A stretch of 64,000 nt of DNA from Rotaria sordida (GCA_905250125.1 CAJNOL010000378.1:62001-126000); one strand, 5' to 3'; numbered from the stretch's first letter, positions 11,832 through 23,353 are shown. Notes: generated from the sequence alone by a model not told the origin. Numbers and translations: made by a program.

Positions 11832-12447
11832 ATGATTACAGCTTTTGCTTGGGAAGTATGTTTCGCGTACTTTAGAAAGTGCAAGTATGAAGTCTTGGTT
11901 GCATATTTGCAACTGATCAGCTTCTTCATACGTAATCTCAATACGTCTTTTATCCACAATATCACGACGCATTGCATTGTATACAGCTAAACGTATAATA
12001 TGTTCTATTTGAGCACGTGTAAATCCTTCACTATGGCGAATAATGTAATTGATATCGATATCAACTTGTAGTATTCCATTACGAAGTAATGGTTTTGTAT
12101 ATATACTAAATATTTGAAGACGTTCTTGATCGTCAGGTAGTCCTACCTCGATGGTAGCATCTATTCAACCTGATCGAAGAAGAGCAGGATCCACTGAATC
12201 GATATTATTCATATAGTTCCAATCAAAAATATATTGTCCAAATGAAACATCTCATCTATTTCCGTAAGTAACTGTAGAGTAACATTGTCTTCGACATTAC
12301 TTCGTATTCCATCAGCATGATCGGCACATTTTTTACAAACTTCATCGATTTCATCAAAAACAATTGTATGAAGAGGACTGTCGGATCCATACAACTTTTG
12401 ATCTCGACGAGCATCTGCAAATAAATCACGTATTTTGTGTTCTGATC
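11832..12447 (-). pseudogene. NSF-like AAA ATPase fragment captured by the transposon
   Basis: Reading the minus strand gives a recognisable piece of the first ATPase domain of N-ethylmaleimide-sensitive factor (NSF, SNARE disassembly). It includes KIRDLFADA, Walker B LHTIVFDEID, a QLLTEIDEM helix, then DPALLRSG (second region of homology) and EVGLPDDQERLQI. The Walker A part is missing upstream. There is one frameshift after FLIGTI (near 12207) and one in-frame TGA (near 12164-12166) where the SRH arginine after RSG is expected. About 205 residues are covered without introns. The fragment ends just inside the left TIR, so the element has picked up part of a host gene. Spastin- or p97-type AAA proteins are less likely, because the LFADA and GLPD motifs fit NSF best. 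Confidence 0.7.
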
Positions 12448-12600
12448 TGGCTGGTGAATGCTCCTCCTTTTCCTCCTTTTTTCCAAAATATATCCTTCCG
12501 CTCATCTTTTTCCTCCTTTTTTTCATTTTGACTGCAAAGTCATCAAACTTTCGATATTATAAGCTTAAAAATTTTTCCGATAATCATATTCTAATAAAAG

Positions 12601-14842
12601 ATGTCTCTTTACTCAACTAAATTCCATACTTCTTGGTTAGAAAAATTGGATTCAGACGATACTTCCATCAAACGATGGCTCAAACAAGGTGCAAATCCAT
12701 CAACGTTTATTTGTACCTTATGTAAAACTGATGAATTATCTTGTAAAAATAATGGTTGGGAATCAGTTGAACGACACATGAATAATAAAAAACATCGTGA
12801 TAATTTAAAATTAATAAAGGAAAATTCAACATTTATTATTCGAAATGAACCAGCTGTCACTCAACATCAGCAAGGTTCTTCATCATCAACTGTCCCAATG
12901 GTAACACTTACTCGTCAAAATGAGAACATTAGCTTTACAGATCAAGTGACACGTGCTGAAGCATTATGGGCTATTAATACAGCACGTCATGGATACAGTT
13001 ATCGTTCCTGTGATGACCTGGAGAATTTGTTTAGAAGAATGCTTCCGGATTCACGTATTGCAGAACATTATAAAATGGAACAAACGAAACTATCGTATGT
13101 TATATCTCACGGTCTTGGACCATTTTTCCATCGTGATCTTGTACAGGATATTAAAAAATGTGAACGATTTGTTTTATGCTTTGACGAACAGAAGAATTAT
13201 CAAAATAGTAAACAATTGGATTTATTATTAAAATATTGGAGTGTTGAAAAATAAGGTGTAGTTACTCGTTATTATAAGTCCATTTTTCTTGGTCATGCTC
13301 CAGCTCAAACGATTCGAGATGATATTATTGATTCATTTCGAACGGATGGAATTGATATTAAACATTTATTGATGGTTGGGCGTGATAATCCAAATGTAAA
13401 CAAAGCAATTGAGAAACTTCTCGATACAGAATTAAAACAAGTTGGTGGAGAATTACTCAAATTAGGTTCATGTAATATTCATGTGATTCATAATGCTTTC
13501 AAATCAGGTGAGAAAATAGTACATAATCATTTACTAGAAATAACTCTTTGATTTTTTAAGGTACAACAACATCATGTTGGCATGTTGAAGATATCTGCAT
13601 CGACTTATGGTCTTGGTTCCATTATTCACCAGCACGAAAAGAAGATTTTGTTAAAATTGCTGATGATCTGAATGAAGCAGTTGAAAAAAAATATTCTTTA
13701 CTTTGTTGCCACTCGTTGGTTATTACTTGCTAAAGTAATTGATCGAGTTCTAGGTAAATCGGTTTCATTAATATCCTTTATTATATGCCAAAGGTATTTA
13801 TTTTGAATAGTTCAATGGGAAATTTTAAAAGAGTACTTTCTTGTGTATTTACCTGCAAATGATAAAGTACAAATCAATGGAAACAAAAAGTACAATTCGA
13901 TCAAATCGTGTTTAACATCACACGTCTCAAGAACTCGTTTATTATTTATTTCCTACTTATGTCGTTCAATTTTTGATAAGTTTTTGACAATATTTCAAAA
14001 AACATGCCCAATGATTCATTTGTTATATGAAGAATTATCAAATGTATACCGTATGATTTTATTGTCGTTTTTAGTATTTGATTATGTTGATAATAAACAA
14101 GGTGCTGAATTATTATTAATTGATCATAAATTAGCTGAAAAACAATTCAACGATTAACAAATAAAAATTGGTGAGAAACAGTAAAAGTTAAAAATTGTTA
14201 ATGAATTGTTTTCATTCCAGGTGAAGAAACTCGAAAATCATTATCATTTTTATCCAAAGTTGAAAAAGAAACTTTTTTTCAAGATGTACGAAATATTTTG
14301 CATTCAATTGCTTCATATTTAAAATTAAATCTTCCATTGGATAATTCATTCTTGCGTGACATACAAATATTGAGAATTTCTCGTCGTTCTGATCCTGAAG
14401 GAAGTAATACCATTGTTCGTATTGGTCGATGTGTACTTGGTTTATTATCGTCAAATGAAATCGATCTTCTTAGTAATGAATGGTTAATGTATTCATTGGA
14501 AATAATTGATAATTCTTGGATAATTAAAAGAAAATATAATGATTTTGAAGGAAAAGAACATATTGAATATCACGAAATTGATTATTATTGGAACAAGGTA
14601 TTTTCAATGGTCTAAAGTACTGGATATCCAAAATATCCAACGTTGTCCAAACTCATCAAGAATATACTTATTAGATCACACGGCAACAGTGATGTTGAAC
14701 GTGGTTTTAGCATTAATAGCAATCTTCTTACCGAAGAACGAACTCTTTTATCAGAAAAATCAATAAATGGACTTCGTGGTATTTTCGATACTGTTGATTT
14801 TTTTGGCGATGGATCAGTACATAAAGTAACAGTTGACATAAT
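12601..14842 (+). pseudogene. hAT-like transposase, broken into exonic pieces
   Basis: The first frame (12601-13254, 217 aa) has a C-x2-C...H-x4-H zinc finger typical of transposase N-termini (CTLCKTDE ... VERHMNNKKH). An in-frame TAA at 13252-13254 interrupts it, and translation resumes at 13255 (YYKSIFLGHAPAQTIRDDI). A short intron probably lies at about 13508-13560. An A-run frameshift follows near 13690, before FVATRWLLLAKVIDRVL, then further blocks at 13811-14157 and 14219-14615. A frameshift leads to a C-terminal block near 14643-14842 with NSDVERGFSINSNLLTEER, which resembles the hAT dimerisation region. The hAT assignment rests mainly on that block and the zinc finger; catalytic residues were not assigned. 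Confidence 0.6.
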
Positions 14843-14907
14843 TATCGAGGTTGTTCAATGAAGGTTGAATCCTTTGTTTTAGATGGTGATTAGTACCGAT
14901 ATGCTTC

Positions 14908-15308
14908 ATGCGTTTCAAAAATCAGCATCATTATATAAGGAAGAATTGTCAAAAAATGAGAGCGGTGGCTGCTGCTCAAGAACAAGAAAATGAACAAAGC
15001 GAAAAAATCGAAGCTGAAAAAATGAAATTGTTGGAACAGGAGAAAGACCTTATGTTGAAATATAAAAAGCTTCAATCAGAACAAAAAGCAGCTCAGATGT
15101 TACTTGAAGAAGGAAATCAACGTTTAGAAAATACATTAAAAAAAAAGGTGATCTTACTGATGTACAAGCAGCCTATACATTAAGCAAGAGTGGAACAGAA
15201 AAAATAAAATCTATTGATGAAGAAATGACAAAAATTATAGAAGATGTATCGGTAATTCAACAAAAACGAGGTGATGCTGAACGTGAACAATTAAAAAAAG
15301 AAAAATAA
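14908..15308 (+). pseudogene. Coiled-coil segment inside the hAT-like element
   Basis: Open frame 14908-15183, rich in Glu, Lys and Gln with heptad character (for example KIEAEKMKLLEQEKDLMLKY). A frameshift at the A-run near 15140 carries it into a continuation (DLTDVQAAYTLSKSG ... KSIDEEMTKIIEDVSVIQ) that stops near 15308. It follows the dimerisation-like block and may be the C-terminus of the same ancestral protein or a separate small protein of the element. No enzymatic domain. Confidence 0.45.
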
Positions 15309-16057
15309 ATTAGTTTCTGAACAGTTAATGAATAAAGATGATGAAATTTAGTGATAAACAATTTTCGTTGTTATGAAACAGTCAAATAAGATTGTTTTTA
15401 TGATTCATCAGATGTTTTGATTTGATTTGTTTTTGTTCTAAGCAATTGATTTTTCGTTTTTTTTGTTTGAAAGATATGAATAAACATGTTGAAATTGTGA
15501 TAAATTTCTTATTACACCCCTCCTAAGCGAATAATCGTACCCTTAAAATTTTATAAAAGTCACTTGTCATAATAAAAAATAACTCTTCCATTTGTCCTCC
15601 AATGTGGCAATACATCCTCCAAGATTTTTTTGGATAAATCCTCCCTATTCCTCCTTTTTTCCAGATCAGCGTTAACATGCCAGCTTTATCCGACGTTATT
15701 GACATTATCGGAAAGGTGATAATGACATAAAAGAGTGATTTAATTCGATCTTTGTAAGATGCTGGTGATTGAGAGTTGGTTCCTCCTTATACTAGGTGAG
15801 AAGGCCTGATCACCAATATCATGTCCTACTTAGTGTTCTTTCTTATACGTTTCTACATGATCCTCATATATGGTCACTTAAAAGAATTCAAGAGCGCAAT
15901 GTAGATATTAATAACTACTATTCGTTTATTCCTAAATCACAACCAACTACAACTGTCTTCAATGTTTTTCATCACGCTGGGAAAAAGTCGGGTCAATGCA
16001 GAAACCGCATCACTTCTGTAAAAGCTCGAAAAAATAAATAAATCACAAGTATTACCA

Positions 16058-16525
16058 TTAAAAATTAAAAAAAAGAGTTATTTCATTTTGGTCACATTTT
16101 TAACATATTTTACTTCACAGAAACAGTGTAAAAAGCTTGTACAATGTATATTCAAGTGAGATCTATTCAAATAACTGATATTCGCAGATTTTCTGAATCA
16201 CTTTCTTGGTGTTCGTAGACGATTATATAAGTCACAGTGCGGTTAAACAAATATTAGTAGATATTTATAGATATACTTTCGATAGAGTGATACACGTTTT
16301 GCGTCAAGATTAGTTAAAGTGAGTGTTTATTTTCATTGGACTGGTGTTCGCAGAAAAAATTTGACTTGTGTCCTTCGAATGTATTTTCGGACCCATTCAA
16401 AGTAAGTGTTCGCAGGTGTTCGTGAGCATAACTCATCGAGTTCTATCTGCCTACGTATATAAATAAGTTTAAGTTATCTTTCCTTTCAAGGTGTTCGCAG
16501 GTGTTCGTGTATTTTACAGATACCC
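16058..16525 (-). repeat. Right terminal inverted repeat of hAT-like element
   Basis: Inverted partner of 11317-11784. Differences are scattered single bases, for example CTGC to CTGT near the end. Confidence 0.8.
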
Positions 16526-18164
16526 GTAGCATTTTTGTACATATTATCATCAAAATCTTAGTTACCTTATGCTGATAGTTCAACGCTCGTCTCTTAATTA
16601 ACTAAACATGATGTATAGTATTGGCAAAAAAAACCAGCAAGCTAATTATGTAATATATAGACATTGTCAATGAATTGAGGCTAATTAAAACAATAAATAA
16701 AAGTGAGATAGAGACAAAAAAATGAATCAAGGAGACTATTAACTAAAAAATTATTTAAATAGTTGATCCTTCAAAAGAAAAGTCGATCATTGTGATCGAT
16801 TTCATATCTGTCTCAATTGTGTGTAATGTACAGATCATATTGGCACTGTGTGTGTGTGTTATTTAATAGACTTGTTTCTATTTTCGACATTACCCTAATA
16901 AATTACTCACTATGACTAAATAAACAAAAATCCAATATATGAAGAAAATTTTGTATTGAGATGCTGTTGATTAGGCTTGCTCTTGTGTATGTAACACTGT
17001 TAACTTGTTTTGTCAAATGATTCTTTTTTTACCTTTGCAGCAAGACAACTTTAGACGTTTGTTATCATTCGTTATTTTGTCTAATTTTCTTTCCTTTTTT
17101 TTTATTTTGTCTTGCTACATATTCTAGTACGAACAGGTCTACACAAAATGTGCACAGAAAGTTGCATACGATGACACATGTACACAAAACGATATGCTTC
17201 AGTGATTTAAGCACGGTGAATCTTGCACATAAAATACAAAAAAAAAACAGATACCTGAAAAGATATCGAAAAGCAGAAGAAAGTAGAAAAAAACTAAACT
17301 GATTTTTATTTTAAAATCCGTAAAATGTTATACTCATGTATATATAAATAGAATCTAAAAAATTTCTATCGTTATTCTTATACATAGTTGATATTAAAAT
17401 TGTACAACAGTCCATACTCATCTTTTTATACTTCGAACTTTTTCTTCTTGAAACAAATTTAGTTTAATGACATTATGAAATTAAAACATTCGAATACTTA
17501 ATATCAACAGTAAATAATTCAGTGTCTATGATAAATACATTCTTGCTTATAAATTAACACTTTACAAGACATCTTTAACTTTTTTATTAGCTTTAATAAT
17601 GATTCATTGTATTGTTTATGATTGATCGTTTGATAATCGGAGTCTAAGATAGTTTGCTCTCACTAAATGATTCATGTTATGTATGAATATTTGTTTTCTA
17701 TTCAAATATCTTGCTTGATATTCAATACCTAAGTCTTATAATACAACGTACGAAATTGTTATCAAATGTATATGTGAGAAAAGAGCTTGCATATTTTTCT
17801 CTTTCAACATACAAAAATGATTGTGAAAAAGTAAAATATTCATGTATTTAATATTTGATTTTAAAAAATAAAATAAGAATGATCATATCTACAATTCATT
17901 CGACTGGAGATTATCGAACCCAAACTTGAAGCATACTCTTTATATTCTCCATCAAAATGCTTTCATCCGAATCTGATAGCCACTGTAAAAACAAGACAAA
18001 CTCTTTTTTCGATTACTAGCATGTTCTAGACATTGACAGTGGTTTTATGATAATCAAGTTACAATTGGTTTGAATCTTGCAATAGAAGCCATCGAGATGC
18101 TTCCAAACTTGATCAATCAAGTTTTCGGATATGTATCTGACTTTATTCTCAACTTGATGAATTC
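16526..18164. other. Intergenic, no gene recognised
   Basis: AT-rich, with a short (GT)n run at 16848-16859. No splice-bounded exons or repeat arms found by eye. Confidence 0.5.
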
Positions 18165-18760
18165 TAATGTCCATTTCAGAGATAAATGGCCGTGGGTATT
18201 TTTCGAATAACTTTTGATAGGAACGAGATAAAGATCTGCGGTTTTCACCGTTGGAAAGAGCAGATGAAAATGCATCGAACAATATATAGAAAGATTTTTC
18301 TAACAACTTTCCTAAAGGTTTTAGTCAAACGTTTTCAAAGAATTGCGTTTTTCTCCTACGTTAAAAAAGTGATTTTTCTATCGAAATATCACAAAAAACC
18401 TCCATTTTTCGACTATTTTGTTGAAAAACTGGGTGGTGAATTGCACTCCAATGGCTAGAATATCGTATTGGTAGTAGTTAGGAATAGAGCCTTTCCATTG
18501 TTTTTTGTAGCTCTTCATTTTGCGGTTCTAGCACACTCCTGAAAGTCAATAAATTAATATCGCAATCATGAGAGGCATGCTGATTTTCTTGAAGTTTTAC
18601 GTAAAACCTTCAGGAAAGTCGTTAGAAAAATCTTTCTATATATCGTTCGATGCATTTTCATCTGCTCTTTCCAACGGTGAAAACCGCAGGTCTCTATCTC
18701 ATTCCTATCAAAAGTTATTCAAAAAATACTCACGGCCATTTATCTCTGAAATGGACATTA
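18165..18760. mobile_element. Foldback element with 160 bp inverted arms
   Basis: Arms 18165-18324 and 18601-18760 are inverted copies, ending in TAATGTCCATTTCAGAG and its complement. They are similar enough that the two arms give near-identical open frames on opposite strands (SFYIxFDAFSSALSNGENRR). The shared frame may be a trace of a coding sequence duplicated in inverted orientation, but I do not recognise it. The loop of about 276 bp has no gene. Confidence 0.65.
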
Positions 18761-19007
18761 GTCATTATCTTTCGACATATAAACAAATGTAAGTGTCATA
18801 TAGTGATAACGGTACAATAGGCGTTAACGTAATACGTTATTTGCAATCGTATATCAAAAATAAACGATAGAAATGACTCATGTTGATCAGGAAAGAAAAA
18901 ATATCGATAAACTGCGTATGCATAATTACGCCCTGTAATGACGATTGTGGAAAATTACCTACTTGCTTATTGATATTGCACCTGTCGCTGGATTATTCCT
19001 AACGACT

Positions 19008-19024
19008 TTTATATATAATAAGAA
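19008..19024 (+). promoter_or_regulatory. Possible TATA element of paralogue 2
   Basis: CTTTTATATATAATAAG lies about 80-95 bp before the ATG at 19102. In such AT-rich DNA a TATA match is weak evidence on its own. Confidence 0.3.
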
Positions 19025-19101
19025 TATGAGTCTGATAATTCGTTATACTTGTTTATTTGTCTCTTACATTTATTATCATTTTAATAATCAATTCAATTAA
19101 G

Positions 19102-19494
19102 ATGAAAATGATTACTAGAATTTTTGCCATTATTATGGTAATAGTTTTAATTAGTGGTGTTAATGCTAATCCAGTAAAAAATGTAAGTAATCAAATATAA
19201 ATAAAAACATACTTCTTATAATATATTTATTTAGTATTCTAATCATTTATCCAAACAAAGACTTGCATCTTTATTGAAAGCAAAACGACATGTAGTATTC
19301 GATGATAAACTAGAAGCAGCGGAACATAAAGCACCAAAACGTAGAGTATATTTTCATGATGAAGATCAAAGAGATGAAAATGATTATCTACGAAGAGGTA
19401 ACGATTTTTGAATTGATCTAACTAGAAAAAAAATGTTGTTTTTTATTTAGTTGTTCGTGATAAGATCATTGGTTTAGGTGATGATCCAGTTTAG
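19102..19494 (+). CDS. Small secreted peptide precursor, paralogue 2
   Basis: Three exons: 19102-19182, 19235-19397 and 19451-19494, with phase 0 and phase 1 introns of 52 and 53 bp, predicting 95 aa. The N-terminus is a signal peptide (MKMITR, hydrophobic IFAIIMVIVLI, then SGVNANP). The mature part is strongly basic, with dibasic sites (KAKRHVVF, APKRRVYF), then an acidic patch (HDEDQRDENDY) and the conserved end VRDKIIGLGDDPV. Exons 1 and 3 have exactly the same length as in the gene at 8226, and both introns have the same phase, so the two are tandem duplicates now about 10.5 kb apart with transposons between them. AAG abuts the ATG, a possible spliced-leader acceptor. A 123 bp hAT MITE sits 24 bp after the stop. 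Family and function not recognised. Confidence 0.75.
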
Positions 19495-19518
19495 AAGATT
19501 GTCCTTGTTACAAGTTAT

Positions 19519-19641
19519 CAGAGGTGCAGAATATACTCGACTGCGCCAGCGCCGCTGGAGGAAAAACTTCGATTTCTAGGGACGGTTTGGGGAAATTGCT
19601 GGGGGAAATTTTTCGAAATCACGGCAGATTCTGCACCTCTG
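19519..19641. mobile_element. hAT MITE, 123 bp, with 8-bp target duplication
   Basis: The ends CAGAGGTGCAGAAT and ATTCTGCACCTCTG are perfect inverted repeats of the hAT type. Flanks are CAAGTTAT (19511-19518) and CAAGTTAC (19642-19649), an 8-bp duplication with one mismatch. The interior is GC-richer than its surroundings, and no coding sequence is present. Confidence 0.85.
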
Positions 19642-19894
19642 CAAGTTACATATATATATTTCAGCTTCGAGCATTCTTATCGATGTCATTTTAAAAGAAG
19701 AACATAATCTTTTATTTTTCTTCCAATTCTATTTGGAAATAAATATTGTATCGTTTTCTGTTTATATAGATATGTATGTGTTCATTGATAAATTTTGATG
19801 TCATGCTATTGTGATTTTCATTTTGTGTTAAGTTAAGAAACATGAATTTTAATTTTATGTTAAAGATATTATGCCCGGTTTTGTATTTAAAGTA

Positions 19895-21178
19895 CAGGTC
19901 ATTCCATTTATTTTGAAACAAAATAGAAAGCTTTTTATTCTTTTATTTTTCCACGTTTATTGTAATAGATGTTCAATATGTGATCCATGAGCATAGTAAA
20001 TTAATCTACAACACTTTGACCAATTCTCCAAAACGTTATCGATTACAGCCTGCTCAAGATTTTCCCACTCTTGTTTGATAGCATTTTTCAGACCATTTAA
20101 TGTTGACACCTTGTGTTTTCGTACACGTTCTTTCATAATTCCCCAAATCGAGTAGTCCATTGGAGCAGCATCTGGACTCTTAGGTAACCACTCGTGCGGT
20201 GCAATAACTTGAATGTTATGCTCCTTCATATAAGAAAGTGTAACTTTTGCTACATGACCAGGTGCGCTATCTTGATGAAGAATCATTATTTTTCGTGCAT
20301 CACCAGGAAATAAACGAGGAATATCATATTTGATAAATGGTTCTATTATATGCTCAATGTAGTACTTGCTGGTAATTGTTGAGCCATATTCAATAAAATG
20401 CAACTGAGTTTTACCATGTGCACTCACACCAGCCTAAACAAGCACAGCAACAGGATGTAAATCATTTCGTTCGATTTTTTTAACTTCTTCTGGTATTTCA
20501 TTACTTCTAACATAATATATATCTCTGACACCTTGGCTTGAGTCGAGGTAAAACCATGCTTCATCAGTAGTCACATAATTTTTGTATCTACCGTAGCATA
20601 ATCGTCGATACATACGCCAAGCTCGAGATCGTCTTTTTTCAATAACAGCTAGATATAACCGATGCACCGGTCTTTTCTTGCGACATTTTGCGTGAATAAC
20701 ATCACGAATGATACGAAATGTAGTACCAACACCGATATGACACCTTGCAGCCATTAAAGAAATTGTTGAAGGATTTTCTTTATTAATATAAGATGTAATA
20801 CGACGTACAACTGCAGGTGTTGCTACATGACGTCGACGATAATATTTTGGTTTTTGACTATTTAATAAGCCTGCTTGGCGTTGTTTTTCGACCTGGTTAG
20901 CAATACGACTGATGGTACTTCTTGATACATTTAAATTCATTTCCGATAATTCTTCTTGGATCACAGAATATGAATACTTTTTCGTCAAAAGATATTTGAC
21001 AATACCTTCAATATTATCCGATATTCTATTACGAGGCATTCTTTTATCTAAAACATAAATATCATGACAACAACTACAGTGTTAGGGATGTCAACTGATA
21101 TGAAAATCATGAGATCTATGTCGCTTATTAAAGGAAAAAACTGCATTCAAATCGTTTCAAAATAAATGGAATGACCTG
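19895..21178 (-). mobile_element. Mariner/Tc1-superfamily transposon (1284 bp)
   Basis: Perfect 25 bp terminal inverted repeats (CAGGTCATTCCATTTATTTT and five more bases) lie at 19895-19919 and 21154-21178. TA dinucleotides flank both sides (19893-19894 and 21179-21180). A transposase fills the interior on the minus strand. Identical TIRs and only one coding lesion point to a recent insertion. Confidence 0.92.
19957..21039 (-). pseudogene. Mariner-like DD37D transposase with one stop
   Basis: Two abutting minus-strand frames (21039-20434 and 20433-19957) form one protein of about 360 codons, interrupted only by TAG at 20434-20436. The flanking residues (AVLV, then AGVSAHGK) suggest a former Trp codon (TGG to TAG). 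The N-terminal 110 residues hold helix-turn-helix DNA-binding segments (NVSRSTISRIANQ). The catalytic triad is visible: TTDEAWFYLD, then ILHQDSAPGH, then SPDAAPMDYSIWG. I count 37 residues between the second and third Asp, which fits the DD37D (maT-like) group rather than DD34D mariner or DD34E Tc1. Cut-and-paste transposase acting on the 25 bp TIRs; this copy would not make full-length protein without readthrough. Confidence 0.88.
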
Positions 21179-21180
21179 TA

Positions 21181-22446
21181 TTATTAAAGTAAATTCTAGT
21201 AGTTCATAACAAGATTAATAATCCCACAAATTTTGACAACACATTTTGTTAGAATCAGAATCTATGATTACATGGTTTGATAAATAGTTAATATAAATAA
21301 TGTTCCGTTCATATTGATGAATGATCTGTTGCATCGTTTCACTAAAAAAACAAAAATATACTATCAACAATTGAAATATCTTTACTTCAGTTCAGTTAAG
21401 CGAGCTGATTCTTTTTTTGTTGTTGATGTTATTATAGATGCATTTAAAGTTTGTTTTTCTATAGAGTTTATATAGCGAGATATACTTTTGAAGTATCATT
21501 ATAGATTTCGCTCAAAAAAAAGTAACCTTTTGTTCATGAAGAAAAATATATCTAGAGTGATTCTTAAATAATTTGCGGTTTTTATCTAAGACATGAATAA
21601 AAAAATTGAAACAAATGCTATTAATGATATCAAATTGATGTACATAGAAGTTATGTAGCAACGATATCCGTGGTGGCGCAGGTAATGTTTCAAAACCAAT
21701 AGTCAGAAACATGATGAATCCTAATAGATTCAACCTAACTACGTTAGTTTAGTACAGTGATAGAAGAGGTTTTTGAAGAATACNNNNNNNNNNNNNNNNN
21801 NNNNNNNNNNNNNNNNNNNNNNNNNNNNNNNNNNNNNNNNNNNNNNNNNNNNNNNNNNNNNNNNNNNNNNNNNNNNNNNNNNNCAATGTGTTTACTAAAT
21901 GTTCCAGAGATTATTATAAAGACGTTTTCATTAGAATGTCTAAATACGTTTGCCCATACTAGTAGAAGAGTTGACAGTCTTGACTACATGTTACGATTGT
22001 ACGAAGACAATCGCTTTTGTCTTCTTCATTAATACTAGTATACAATCAGGAAAAACAAGAATATTCAATACAATACGAGTATTTGCGTATTGACATTTTG
22101 TAAATAATTAGAAGCTTGTTTGGTCTTTTCTATACTGCTGAAATCATCAGCTACTATTGACTTTTTCTGTATATAATTTGTTGAATGGATAGTCAATTTT
22201 AAATAAAAAGAACATTGAGCGTTTTTCTGAATGACCTGCATCAAGCAAAAACGAAGAATGTTAAATTTAGTACTTTTTCTTTTTTTGTTGTTATTCAAAA
22301 ATTAGAAAAATTCCATTTATAAGAAACAAACAATAAAGTAAAGCAAAAATTATTGTTCGTGCTATTGCATAAATGCACTTCATAAATAACTTTGTCAGAT
22401 ATTCTGTTTTTGTTTGGTCTTCTATATGAATGATAAATTACAATAA
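21181..22446. other. Intergenic, no gene recognised; contains gap
   Basis: AT-rich, with an assembly gap at 21784-21883. The short frames on either side of the gap have no recognisable domain. Confidence 0.5.
21784..21883. other. Assembly gap (100 N)
   Basis: Exactly 100 N bases, the usual placeholder for a scaffold join of unknown length. Distances across it are not reliable. Confidence 0.99.
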
Positions 22447-23008
22447 GGGAACCTCCTCTCTAGACGTCAAATTATTTTTTGACCGACACAATGTTCATGT
22501 AATACATAATAGAAAAGTCGAGGTTAATTTAGTTTTCCTAGTCTTCGTTCTTGAGATATTGAAATTTTACAGAGTTTTTCAACTAAAAGCTGTGGTTCTC
22601 CCCAGGTCACATAAAAAAATCGACTTCAAACTTTACATGAACAAAGTTGTTAATGAGATTAGTTCATTGGACAAGTTGTAACTTTTCTAGTATCTCCTAT
22701 CCTGAGCTATTCGAAATTTTCTCATATGTAAAAGCAAATTTTGATCATATGTTCTCATCTTCAGAAAAGAAATACTAGTTACACAATCAACTAATCTCAT
22801 TAAGAACTTTGCTCGTGCAAAGTTTGGAGTCGAAAGTTGATTTTCCATGTGACGACATCTTTTTGTTGAAAAATCCAATAAAACCTTGATATTTCAAGAA
22901 CGAAGGCTCGGAAAACAAACCATTTTAGACTTTTCTACGACTCACTAGTATTCATCAACTAAACATTGTCTTAGTCAAATAGTAATTTGACATCTGGAGA
23001 CGTTCCCT
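22447..23008. mobile_element. Foldback element, arms of about 250 bp
   Basis: The left end GGGAACCTCCTCTCTAGACG pairs with the right end CATCTGGAGACGTTCCCT. The arms stay alignable inward through GTCAAATTA, CTTCGTTCTTGA, TTTTTCAACxAAAAG, CAAACTTTxCA and TTAATGAGATTAGTT. Open frames inside (22430-22681, 22687-22878) mirror each other across the palindrome and are not genes. Confidence 0.7.
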
Positions 23009-23116
23009 CGTCGGCAACAATAGTCTAATGACGGAACATATCCAAGTGTGCTATTGGTGTATCCCTACTGATATATTACATTTTTACGGTATTTTTAGCG
23101 CAATGCCATGTTCTCC

Positions 23117-23353
23117 CTCAGGAACATCAAGAAAACTGAGTTTCGAATTTCGACTTGAAATTTTACACTACAGTAAAAGCACGTTTTTAACTTCGTTCAT
23201 ATATACGGGTAGATCCCGATGTTCTTATTTTAGGATAGAAGCAATCAAAAAAAAAACTCTGAAACTTTCACAATAAACTATTCTCGTTAAAGCCTATCTC
23301 TGTGCAACGTTTCAAGGTGAAATTCGAAACTCAGTTTTCTTCGTGTTCCTGAG
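23117..23353. mobile_element. Foldback element with 55 bp arms
   Basis: CTCAGGAACATCAAGAAAAC at the left pairs with the complement of GTTTTCTTCGTGTTCCTGAG at the right, extending through TGAGTTTCGAATTTC. The GAATTTCxxCTTGAAA core recurs at 40828-40853 and, in looser form, at 27049-27171 and 39640-39690, so this is a dispersed family. Confidence 0.6.

Larger units (their letters stand above)
11317..16525. mobile_element. hAT-like transposon with long TIRs (5.2 kb)
   Basis: Inverted terminal repeats of about 468 bp, 11317-11784 and 16058-16525, begin GGGTATCTGxAAAATACACG and match closely along their length (for example CACCTTGAAAGGAAAGATAA and ATACATTGTACAAGC). Between them, on the plus strand, lie pieces of a transposase-like protein (12601-14850) and a coiled-coil segment (14908-15308). 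On the minus strand, next to the left TIR, lies a fragment of an NSF-like gene. I could not find a convincing target-site duplication: the left flank is TTTAAGAG and the right flank GTAGCATT. The coding part carries stops and frameshifts, so this copy is dead or depends on an active copy elsewhere. Confidence 0.75.
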
